Part shown: positions 7,299 through 13,856 of the stretch, one piece after another | Layout of the letters: every line of letters begins with the position of its first letter | How positions within the stretch are numbered: the stretch's first letter is position 1 | Source: Agrococcus sp. HG114 | GTDB lineage: Bacteria > Actinomycetota > Actinomycetes > Actinomycetales > Microbacteriaceae | DNA length: 34,926 bases | NCBI RefSeq assembly: GCF_024723325.1 | Contig: NZ_JANQCH010000010.1 | Location: forward strand, 1 to 34,926 | Reading direction: 5' to 3' | Notes under the pieces: model-generated | What the model was told of the DNA's origin: nothing | The model's database searches: none | Seen by the model: only the letters and a program-made list of their open reading frames with translations | Made by a program: the position numbers and the translations under genes

Positions 7299-8249
7299 CG
7301 AGCCCTCGGGCGCGGCGATGTGGGCCACCGCGTCGCCCGCGTGGACGATCGGCGCGCGGGTCAGCCCGATGACGATGCCGTCGCGGTCGGCGCGCACGAT
7401 GCGCCCGCCCGTGCCGAAGGCGTCGGCGACGCGCCCGAGCCGCGCACCCGCGTCCACCCGGTCGCCGAGCTCGACCTCGAGGTGGAGGATGCCCGAGCCG
7501 CGCGCCCGCACCCAGCCGCTCGCGCGGCACTCGACCGGCTCCGCCTCCGGCTCCGGCTGCTCCTCGAGCATGCCGAGCGCGGCGAGCACGCGGAGCACGC
7601 CCGCGACGCCCGCGGCGACCGGCTGCTCCTCGAGCCGCAGCGCCTCGCCCGCCTCGTACAGCAGCGCGATCGAGCCCGCCTCCCGCGCCGCCTGGCGCAG
7701 CGAGCCGTCGCGGAGGCGCGCGTGCAGCATGACCGGCGCGCCGAACGCCGCCGCGAGCCGGCGCGTCTCGGGGTCGTCGAGGTCGGCGCGGACCTGCGGC
7801 AGGTTGTCGCGGCGGTCGGAGCCGGTGTGGAGGTCGATGCCCACGTCGCAGCGCGCGACGACCTCGGTCATCAGGAGGTGCGCGATGCGGCTCGCGAGCG
7901 AGCCGCGCGCGGCGCCGGGGAACGAGCGGTTGAGGTCGCGCCGGTCGGGCAGGTAGCGGTCGCCGGTCATGAAGCCGAGCACGTTGACGACCGGCACGGC
8001 CACGAGCGTGCCCCGCAGCGTCCTCGGCGACACCGCCGCGAGCACCCGGCGGATGACCTCGACGCCCACGACCTCGTCGCCGTGCACCGCCGCATCCAGC
8101 CACACCGCGGGGCCGGGCTCGCGGCCGTGCACGACGCGCACGGGCAGCGACACGTCGCCGCCCGTCACGAGGCGCGCGATCGGCAGGTCGACGCTCTTCG
8201 CCTGCCCTGCGCGCACGCGCACGGCGCCGATCGCGAACGACTCACGCAC
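7293..8249 (-). CDS. Succinylglutamate desuccinylase/aspartoacylase-type M14 metalloenzyme
   Basis: The 318-residue zinc hydrolase is of the AstE/AspA branch of the M14 carboxypeptidase fold. The zinc motif is AAVHGDEVVG (HxxE), the third ligand sits in GIDLHTGSD, and the likely catalytic Glu is in LLYEAGE. The last 80 residues form a biotinyl/lipoyl-like beta barrel (GWVRARGSGILHLEVELGDRV... IVHAGDAVAHIA), as in other AstE-like proteins. The GTG start (8247-8249) overlaps the end of the retropepsin-like gene by 8 bp, so the two are translationally coupled. With the divergent RimK ligase next door, the likely job is removing or trimming amino-acid or acyl tags; that role is inferred. It probably does not belong to the arginine AST pathway, as no other ast gene is here. 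Confidence 0.85.
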   Translation of the reverse strand: MRESFAIGAVRVRAGQAKSVDLPIARLVTGGDVSLPVRVVHGREPGPAVWLDAAVHGDEVVGVEVIRRVLAAVSPRTLRGTLVAVPVVNVLGFMTGDRYLPDRRDLNRSFPGAARGSLASRIAHLLMTEVVARCDVGIDLHTGSDRRDNLPQVRADLDDPETRRLAAAFGAPVMLHARLRDGSLRQAAREAGSIALLYEAGEALRLEEQPVAAGVAGVLRVLAALGMLEEQPEPEAEPVECRASGWVRARGSGILHLEVELGDRVDAGARLGRVADAFGTGGRIVRADRDGIVIGLTRAPIVHAGDAVAHIAAPEGSA

Positions 8250-8730
8250 CGGCGCGCCCCCGGTTGCGCAGCCGCACGGCGCGCGGGGGACGCCCGCCGA
8301 GGTAGGAGCGCGCGGCGTCGACGGCGAAGCCCTGGCGCAGGGCCTCGCGCCCGACGAGGAGCCGGAAGCCCATCTCGTCGCGGCGCGCGAGGGTCACCTC
8401 GGTGGTGACCGAGCGCCCCAGCAGCTCGATCGCCGTGCGGATCACGATCCGCTCCTGCGCGTGGCCGGTCGACGAGCGCACGAGCCGGCGGTCGTGCACG
8501 GGGTGCTCGACGAGCACGGCGTCGGCGTCGGAGCGCTGCCACGGGTGCACGCTGAACCGCACCCAGTCCCGACCGTCGCGCGTGAGCTCCTCGAGGTCGA
8601 ACGCATGCAGCGCGCTCGAGCGCGCGCCGGTGTCGAGCTTCGCCTTCACGTGCGGCACGCCCAGCCCGGGCATGCCGACCCACTCGCGCCATCCGGCGAG
8701 CGCCGGCCTGCCAGGATGGTCGTCTGCCAT
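8242..8730 (-). CDS. Retropepsin-like 'ATP-dependent zinc protease' (PF05618, RimB-like)
   Basis: The 162-residue protein carries the aspartyl-protease signature AKLDTGARSSALHA (D33-T34-G35) and the conserved tail GFRLLVGREALRQGFAVDAARSYL. This is the family annotated as putative ATP-dependent zinc protease, although the fold is retropepsin-like. Family members are frequent neighbours of rimK; in Pseudomonas the RimB protein of this family acts with RimK. I start at the ATG at 8728-8730. The frame runs further upstream but would cross the divergent rimK start 34 bp away. No good Shine-Dalgarno precedes it, so the message may be leaderless. It is the first gene of a two-gene operon with the M14 enzyme. 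Confidence 0.84.
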   Translation of the reverse strand: MADDHPGRPALAGWREWVGMPGLGVPHVKAKLDTGARSSALHAFDLEELTRDGRDWVRFSVHPWQRSDADAVLVEHPVHDRRLVRSSTGHAQERIVIRTAIELLGRSVTTEVTLARRDEMGFRLLVGREALRQGFAVDAARSYLGGRPPRAVRLRNRGRAGA

Positions 8731-8764
8731 GCGCCCATCCAACAGGAAGGCAGGTGCGCCACCC

Positions 8765-9955
8765 ATGAGGCTCGCCATCCTCTCGCGCGCGCCGCGCTCG
8801 TACAGCACCCGCCGGCTGCGGGCCGCGGCCGCCGACCGCGGGCACGACGTCAAGGTGCTCAACACCCTCCGGTTCGCGATCGACCTGTCGGGCGACGCGC
8901 CCGACCTGCAGTTCCGCGGCCGCCAGCTCACCGACTACGACGCGATCCTGCCGCGCATCGGCAACTCGATCACCTACTTCGGCACCGCCGTCGTGCGGCA
9001 GTTCGAGCAGATGGACGTGTACACGCCCAACACCGCCAACGGCATCGCCAACTCGCGCGACAAGCTCCGGGCGACCCAGATCCTCGCGCGCCACGACATC
9101 GGCATGCCGCCGACGACCTTCGTGCGCGACCGCGCCGACGTGATCCCCGCGATCGAGCGCGTCGGCGGCGCGCCGGTCGTGCTCAAGCTCCTCGAGGGCA
9201 CGCAGGGCATCGGGGTCATCCTCGCGCCGACCATCAAGGTCGCCGAGGCGATCATCGAGACGCTGCAGAGCACCCGCCAGCAGGTGCTCATCCAGCGCTT
9301 CGTCACCGAGAGCAAGGGCCGCGACATCCGCGCGCTCGTGGTCGGCGACCGCGTCGTCGCAGCGATGCGGCGCACCGCCCAGGGCGACGAGTTCCGCTCC
9401 AACGTGCACCGCGGCGGCAGCGTCGAGGCCGTCACCCTCGACGCCGACTCCGAGCGCGTCGCGGTGCGCGCCGCGCAGATCATGGGCCTCAAGGTCGCGG
9501 GGGTCGACATGCTCGAGGGCAACGACGGGCCGCTCGTGATGGAGGTGAACTCGTCCCCCGGGCTCGAGGGCATCGAGACGGCCACGAGGCTCGACGTCGC
9601 CGGCGCGATCATCGACTACATCGACGACCAGGTCGCGTTCCCGCAGATCGACGTGCGCGAGCGGCTGAGCGTCTCGACCGGCTACGGCGTGGCGGAGCTC
9701 GTCGTGCACGGCGACGCCGACCTCGTCGGCAAGTCGCTGAGCGAGTCGGGGCTGCGGGAGCGCGACATCACCGTCCTCACCCTCCACCGCGGCACCACGG
9801 TCATCCCCAACCCGAAAGGACGCGAGACGCTGCACGCCGAGGACCGGCTGCTGTGCTTCGGCCGGCTCGAGGAGATGCGCTCCATGATCCCCGCGCGGCC
9901 CAAGCGCCGAGCGCGCGTCAAGAGGCTGCCGAAGGAGCCGCTGCCCGAGGAGTGA
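8765..9955 (+). CDS. rimK: RimK-type ATP-grasp glutamate ligase with C-terminal RCK_C domain
   Basis: The first 300 of 396 residues are a normal RimK: MRLAILSRAPRSYSTRRL, TPNTANGIANSRDK, the ATP-binding VVLKLLEGTQGIGVIL, and the Mg-binding MEVNSSPGLEG near residue 260. RimK ligates glutamate to protein or peptide carboxyl ends using ATP. E. coli RimK ends near residue 300; here a further domain (about 305-375) reads GYGVAELVVHGDADLVGKSL, then RERDITVLTLHRG and EDRLLCFGRLEEM. That is the pattern of TrkA-C/RCK_C, a small ligand-binding regulatory domain known from K+ channels and transporters. A basic tail PKRRARVKRLPKE follows. An AGGAAGGCAGG sequence at 8744-8754 serves as ribosome site. The gene is divergent from the protease/M14 pair. 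Confidence 0.86.
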   Translation: MRLAILSRAPRSYSTRRLRAAAADRGHDVKVLNTLRFAIDLSGDAPDLQFRGRQLTDYDAILPRIGNSITYFGTAVVRQFEQMDVYTPNTANGIANSRDKLRATQILARHDIGMPPTTFVRDRADVIPAIERVGGAPVVLKLLEGTQGIGVILAPTIKVAEAIIETLQSTRQQVLIQRFVTESKGRDIRALVVGDRVVAAMRRTAQGDEFRSNVHRGGSVEAVTLDADSERVAVRAAQIMGLKVAGVDMLEGNDGPLVMEVNSSPGLEGIETATRLDVAGAIIDYIDDQVAFPQIDVRERLSVSTGYGVAELVVHGDADLVGKSLSESGLRERDITVLTLHRGTTVIPNPKGRETLHAEDRLLCFGRLEEMRSMIPARPKRRARVKRLPKEPLPEE

Positions 9956-9985
9956 TGCATCGGATGCGCCGCCGCGCACGCGACA

Positions 9986-10011
9986 GGGGGCCGGCCTCGC
10001 GGCCGGCCCCC
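9986..10011. terminator. Bidirectional terminator between rimK and the MHS transporter
   Basis: GGGGGCCGGCC (9986-9996), a TCGC loop, and GGCCGGCCCCC (10001-10011) form a perfect 11-bp stem between two convergent genes, followed by TTCG on the plus strand. Confidence 0.85.
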
Positions 10012-10021
10012 TTCGCGTGCG

Positions 10022-11422
10022 TCAGCGCGTCGCGCGCGACTCGACGGCGGTGGGGTCGGGGTCGCCCTGCTTCCAGGTGCCGAACTGGCCCGAGTGCTCG
10101 AACTCGATCGACAGCGGCACGTCGTTGCGCTGCTTGAGCAGCAGCGTGCCGATGACCGAGATCGCGATCGTCCCGAGCAGGTACACGACGATCGACCACG
10201 TCGAGCCGGTCGCCTGCAGCAGCGCCTGGGCGATCGTGGGCGCGAAGGCGCCGCCGATGACCGCGCCGATCGCGTAGGCGATCGAGACGCCCGAGTAGCG
10301 CACCGAGGCCGGGAACGACTCGGCGTACCAGGCCGCCTGCGCCCCGTAGGTGAGGCCGAGGCCGACGCCGAGCAGCGTCGTCGCGATCGCGACGCCCGCG
10401 ACGCCGGTCGCGGTCAGCGCGAACAGCGGCAGGACGCCCGCGGCGAGCACGACCCAGCCGATGAGGTAGAGCTTCTTGCGTCCGATGCGGTCGGAGGCCC
10501 AACCGGCGACGAAGGTGAACACGAGCCACGAGACCGCGCCCGCGAGGTTCGCGAGCTGCACGCCCACCGGGTCGAAGCCGTAGCCGCCCGCGTCGACGGG
10601 CCGCGAGGCGAGCCCCTGGATGTAGCCGCCGGTCGTCATGTAGCCGACCGCGTTGTTGCCCATGAAGACCATCGCGCAGAAGAGCACGATCAGGCCGTAC
10701 TTGCGGAACACCTGGATGATCGGCGCCGACTCCTGCTGCGCGGTCTGCTTGATCTCCTCGAAGACCGGCGACTCCTCGACCGCGCGGCGGACGACGTAGC
10801 CGACGATGACGAGCAGGATCGAGATGAAGAACGGGATGCGCCAGCCGACCTCGAGGAACGCGTCACCGGGGAAGAGCGCGCGCACGAGCGCGAGGATGCC
10901 GGTCGCGAGCAGCATGCCGAGCGGCACGCCCGACTGCACGAACGAGCCGTACAGGCCGCGGCGGCCCTTCGGCGCGTGCTCGATGGCCATGAGCACGGCG
11001 CCGCCCCACTCGCCGCCGGCCGAGAGGCCCTGCAGGACGCGGAGGAGCATGAGCAGGATCGGCGCGAGGATCCCGATCTGCTCGTAGGTCGGGAGTGCGC
11101 CGACGAGCGTCGTGGCCGCGCCCATGAGGAGGAGCGTGAGCACGAGCATCGGGCGACGCCCGAGCTTGTCGCCGAAGTGGCCCGCGAGGAACGCGCCGAG
11201 CGGGCGGAACAGGAACGAGATGCCGATCGTCACGAGCGCGATGATCTGGCCGAGGCCCGGGCCCGCCGGCTCGAAGAAGAGCTGCGCGAAGACCAGGTTC
11301 GCCATGAAGGCGTAGATGAAGAAGTCGTACCACTCGATCGTGGTGCCGACGACGACCGCGGCGAGCACGCGGTTGCGCTCGCTCTTCGAGGTCGCGAGGT
11401 GAGGCGTCGTGCTGTGAGACAC
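10022..11422 (-). CDS. MHS-family MFS transporter, likely aromatic acid uptake
   Basis: The 466-residue, 12-helix MFS protein is of the metabolite:H+ symporter group (ShiA/ProP/KgtP-like). The family hallmark TTIEWYDFFIYAF lies at residues 28-40, the loop 2-3 motif GHFGDKLGRRP at 81-91, and GLSAGGEWGGA follows. The start is the GTG at 11420-11422, fixed by an AAAGGAG (11428-11434) 5 nt upstream; the longer open frame has no such support. It is divergent from the homoprotocatechuate operon, and both promoters carry TATACGAT boxes. It therefore most likely imports the pathway substrate (a hydroxyphenylacetate or related acid) and is controlled by the same GntR protein; this is inferred from context. 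Confidence 0.88.
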   Translation of the reverse strand: MSHSTTPHLATSKSERNRVLAAVVVGTTIEWYDFFIYAFMANLVFAQLFFEPAGPGLGQIIALVTIGISFLFRPLGAFLAGHFGDKLGRRPMLVLTLLLMGAATTLVGALPTYEQIGILAPILLMLLRVLQGLSAGGEWGGAVLMAIEHAPKGRRGLYGSFVQSGVPLGMLLATGILALVRALFPGDAFLEVGWRIPFFISILLVIVGYVVRRAVEESPVFEEIKQTAQQESAPIIQVFRKYGLIVLFCAMVFMGNNAVGYMTTGGYIQGLASRPVDAGGYGFDPVGVQLANLAGAVSWLVFTFVAGWASDRIGRKKLYLIGWVVLAAGVLPLFALTATGVAGVAIATTLLGVGLGLTYGAQAAWYAESFPASVRYSGVSIAYAIGAVIGGAFAPTIAQALLQATGSTWSIVVYLLGTIAISVIGTLLLKQRNDVPLSIEFEHSGQFGTWKQGDPDPTAVESRATR

Positions 11423-11478
11423 GCTGACTCCTTTGTCAGATGGGGGCTCCGAGGGCTCGGTGCCGAGGGACTGGATGG

Positions 11479-11490
11479 AAGATATACGAT
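11479..11490. promoter_or_regulatory. GntR operator box, transporter side
   Basis: AAGATATACGAT matches 9 of 12 positions of the perfect palindrome at 11576-11587, including eight contiguous bases (TATACGAT). Its centre is 97 bp from the other. It overlaps a predicted minus-strand -10. Confidence 0.6.
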
Positions 11491-11507
11491 TTCGTGCACG
11501 ACGGCAA
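11481..11507 (-). promoter_or_regulatory. Predicted promoter of the MHS transporter
   Basis: On the minus strand TTGCCG (11502-11507) is 15 bp from TATATC (11481-11486). The spacing is slightly short. The -10 lies within the operator box, which fits repression. Confidence 0.4.
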
Positions 11508-11557
11508 GCACTTCCGACGAGCGCTCGTCGGCGCCGTGCCGGCCCGATCTCCAAGCC

Positions 11558-11585
11558 TTGCGGAACGAATCTGGAATCGTATACG
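11558..11585 (+). promoter_or_regulatory. Predicted promoter of the homoprotocatechuate operon
   Basis: TTGCGG (11558-11563), a 16-bp spacer and TATACG (11580-11585) precede the ATG at 11595 by 9 bp. Transcription would begin within a few bases of the start codon, so the mRNA is probably leaderless. The operator palindrome covers the -10. Confidence 0.5.
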
Positions 11586-11587
11586 AT
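11576..11587. promoter_or_regulatory. Perfect 12-bp GntR/FCD operator ATCGTATACGAT
   Basis: ATCGTATACGAT is its own reverse complement. It contains GTA-TAC, matching the GTM-N(0-1)-KAC core described for FadR-subfamily GntR regulators, and the second gene of the operon encodes such a protein. It overlaps the predicted -10 of the operon. Confidence 0.7.
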
Positions 11588-11594
11588 GCCGCGC

Positions 11595-13109
11595 ATGCAT
11601 GCATCGACGCAGCCCGCCACCGACGCCGTCCCCGCCGCTGCCGCGGCCTGGAGCCTGCTCGGCGCCCGGCCCAACAAGGTCTTCGCGATGCACATCGGCT
11701 ACCGCGCCCGCGCCGCCCAGAAGGGCCGCACGCCCGAGGCGCCCGGCTACTTCATGAAGCCCGCGACCTCGCTCTCGACCGGCGGCGAGGTCGTCGTGCC
11801 GGCCGGCACCGAGATCTTCGGCTTCGAGGGCGAGATCGCGATCGTCATCGGCTCCCACGCGCGCGCCGTGGGCGAGGCGGATGCGTGGGCTCACGTCGCG
11901 TCGATCACGGCGGCGAACGACCTGGGCGTCTTCGACCTCCGATGGGTCGACAAGGGCTCGAACATCCGCTCGAAGGGCGGCGACGGCATGACGCCGATCG
12001 GGCCCGCGCTCCTCGACGCCCGCCGCCTCGACCCGCGCGCGATCGAGGTGCGCACCTGGCTCGACGGCGAGCTCGTGCAGCACGACTCCACGTCGACGCT
12101 CATCTTCTCGCTGCCGCAGATCGTGAGCGATCTCTCGCAGCTCGTCACGCTCGAGCCGGGCGACGTCATCCTCACCGGCACCCCCGCGGACGCATCGACC
12201 TTCTCCCCCGGGCAGACCGTCGAGGTCGAGGTGTCGGCGATGACGATCGACGGCGAGCGGGTCTCGACGGGGCGGCTCGCCTCCACGGTGCGGGTCGGCG
12301 AGCAGGTGCTCCCGCCGTACTCCGCGCAGCCGAAGCCGACGCCCGAGCAGTGGGCCGACGCGTCCGGACGGCCGATCGACGAGTTCCAGGCGCCCGCCGA
12401 GCCCGTGCTCGACGACGAGCTGCGCGGGCAGCTCTCCCGCGTCGCGCTCGCGACGCTCTCGTCGGCCCTCCGCAAGCGCGGGCTGAACAACGTCTCGATC
12501 GACGGCCTGCGCTCGACCCAGCCCGGCAAGCGGCTCGTCGGCGTCGCGCGCACGCTGCGGTACGTGCCCAACCGCGAGGACCTCTTCGCGAGCCACGGCG
12601 GCGGCTACAACGCCCAGAAGCGCCTGTTCGACTCGCTCCGGCCGGGCGAGGTCGTCGTGATCGAGGCGCGCGGCGACAACCGCTCGGGCACGCTCGGCGA
12701 CATCCTCGCTCTCCGAGCGCGCCACCTCGGCGCGGCGGGCATCGTCACGGACGGCGGCGTGCGCGACCTCGACGTCGTGACCGAGATCGGCGTGCCGACC
12801 TACCACGCGGGTGGCCACCCCGCGGTGCTCGGCCGGCTCCACGTGCCGTGGTCCTTCGACGAGACGATCGCGTGCGGCGGCGCGACCGTGCAGCCCGGCG
12901 ACATCATCGTCGGCGACGGCGACGGCGTGCTCGTGATCCCGCCCGCGCTCGTGCGCGAGCTCGTCGAGGAGTGCCTCCGCACCGAGGCGGAGGAGGAGTG
13001 GATCGCCCGGCAGGTCGAGGCCGGGCACCCGGTCGACGGGCTCTTCCCGATGGACGCCGAGTGGCGCGCGCGATTCGAGGCCGAGACCACCGGCCGGGAG
13101 GGGTCGTGA
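11595..13109 (+). CDS. hpaG: FAH-family decarboxylase/isomerase fused to an RraA-like aldolase domain (HpaG-type)
   Basis: The 504-residue protein joins two domains. Residues about 15-240 are a fumarylacetoacetate hydrolase-family domain: metal ligands E78 and E80 (FGFEGEIA) and D109 (AANDLG), then KGSNIRSKGGDGMTPIGP and GDVILTGTPAD, close to HpaG. Residues about 280-480 are an RraA/HMG-aldolase-like domain with GVARTLRYVPNREDL and TDGGVRD (R390-D391), the RD pair needed for aldolase or decarboxylase activity in that family. Ordinary HpaG has two FAH repeats that decarboxylate OPET and isomerise the product; here the second half is RraA-like. It heads the operon. I use the ATG at 11595 (leaderless); ATG 11586 lies inside the operator. 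It acts in the lower homoprotocatechuate pathway; the division of steps between domains is unproven. Confidence 0.82.
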   Translation: MHASTQPATDAVPAAAAAWSLLGARPNKVFAMHIGYRARAAQKGRTPEAPGYFMKPATSLSTGGEVVVPAGTEIFGFEGEIAIVIGSHARAVGEADAWAHVASITAANDLGVFDLRWVDKGSNIRSKGGDGMTPIGPALLDARRLDPRAIEVRTWLDGELVQHDSTSTLIFSLPQIVSDLSQLVTLEPGDVILTGTPADASTFSPGQTVEVEVSAMTIDGERVSTGRLASTVRVGEQVLPPYSAQPKPTPEQWADASGRPIDEFQAPAEPVLDDELRGQLSRVALATLSSALRKRGLNNVSIDGLRSTQPGKRLVGVARTLRYVPNREDLFASHGGGYNAQKRLFDSLRPGEVVVIEARGDNRSGTLGDILALRARHLGAAGIVTDGGVRDLDVVTEIGVPTYHAGGHPAVLGRLHVPWSFDETIACGGATVQPGDIIVGDGDGVLVIPPALVRELVEECLRTEAEEEWIARQVEAGHPVDGLFPMDAEWRARFEAETTGREGS

Positions 13110-13804
13110 GCCCGCGGCGCCGGGAGGCGGCGCTCGCCGACTCCGGCGGCGCCGTCGCGCCCTCGAAGTCGCAGCGCGCCTACCGGCTGCTCCACGACCG
13201 CATCGTCGACGGCACCTACTCCCCCGGCTACCGGCTCGTGCTCGACGCGATCGGCCGGGAGCTCGACATGAGCGTCGTGCCGGTGCGCGAAGCGATCCGC
13301 CGCCTCGAGGCCGAGGGCCTCGTGACGTTCGAGCGCAACATCGGCGCGCGGGTCGCCGAGATCGACGAGCTCGAGTACCACGACACGATGGAGACGCTCT
13401 CCTACGTCGAGGGCGCCGCGATCTCGCTCGCGGCCGGCCTCTACTCCGCCGCCGACGTCGCCGACGCCCGCGCGATCAACGAGCAGATGCGGCAGTCGCT
13501 CGCCGACTTCGACCCCGTGCAGTTCACGGCCCTCAACGAGGCCTTCCACCGCCGGCTCACCGACGTGTGCGCGAACGAGGTGCTCGGCGACGTCATCGAC
13601 ACGTGCTGGAAGCGGCTCGCGCGGCTGCGCCAGTCGACGTTCTCGTTCGTGCCGAGCCGCGCCGTCCCCTCCGTCGACGAGCACGAGGCGATCCTCGGGC
13701 TCATCGAGATGGGCGCCGACCCGCGCCGCATCGAGCTCGCCGTGCGCGCGCACCGCCTCGCGACGCCCGACGCCTACCTGCACCGCACCCACCCCAAGCC
13801 CTGA
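13106..13804 (+). CDS. GntR-family regulator, FadR/FCD subfamily
   Basis: The 232-residue protein has an N-terminal winged helix (SKSQRAYRLLHDRIVDGTYSPGYRLVLDAIGRELDMSVVPVREAIRRLEAEGLV) and an all-helical FCD effector domain with LNEAFHRRL and a late DEHEAILGLI, whose conserved Asp/His residues usually bind a metal and a carboxylate ligand. The GTG start overlaps the stop of the preceding fusion gene (GTGA), ensuring coupled translation. A regulator inside the operon, plus two TATACGAT boxes over the divergent promoters, suggests an autoregulated repressor released by a pathway acid such as 3,4-dihydroxyphenylacetate or a ring-cleavage product. The ligand identity is inferred. Confidence 0.88.
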   Translation: MSPRRREAALADSGGAVAPSKSQRAYRLLHDRIVDGTYSPGYRLVLDAIGRELDMSVVPVREAIRRLEAEGLVTFERNIGARVAEIDELEYHDTMETLSYVEGAAISLAAGLYSAADVADARAINEQMRQSLADFDPVQFTALNEAFHRRLTDVCANEVLGDVIDTCWKRLARLRQSTFSFVPSRAVPSVDEHEAILGLIEMGADPRRIELAVRAHRLATPDAYLHRTHPKP

Positions 13805-13856
13805 CGCGCCGCGACGAGCGACGTCCACCACCGATCGACCGAGAGAAGGAGCCACC

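Noticed and set aside
7293-8249. M14 gene considered as part of the arginine succinyltransferase (AST) pathway.
   Set aside because: None of the astA-D genes is nearby, whereas it is coupled to a RimB-like protease and a RimK ligase.
10094-13804. A 1,236-codon uninterrupted plus-strand frame running antisense to the MHS transporter and across the operators.
   Set aside because: Its product is Arg/Asp/Glu-rich shadow sequence up to 13105. Only the last 232 codons (the GntR gene from 13106) are real. Long open antisense frames are expected at this GC content.
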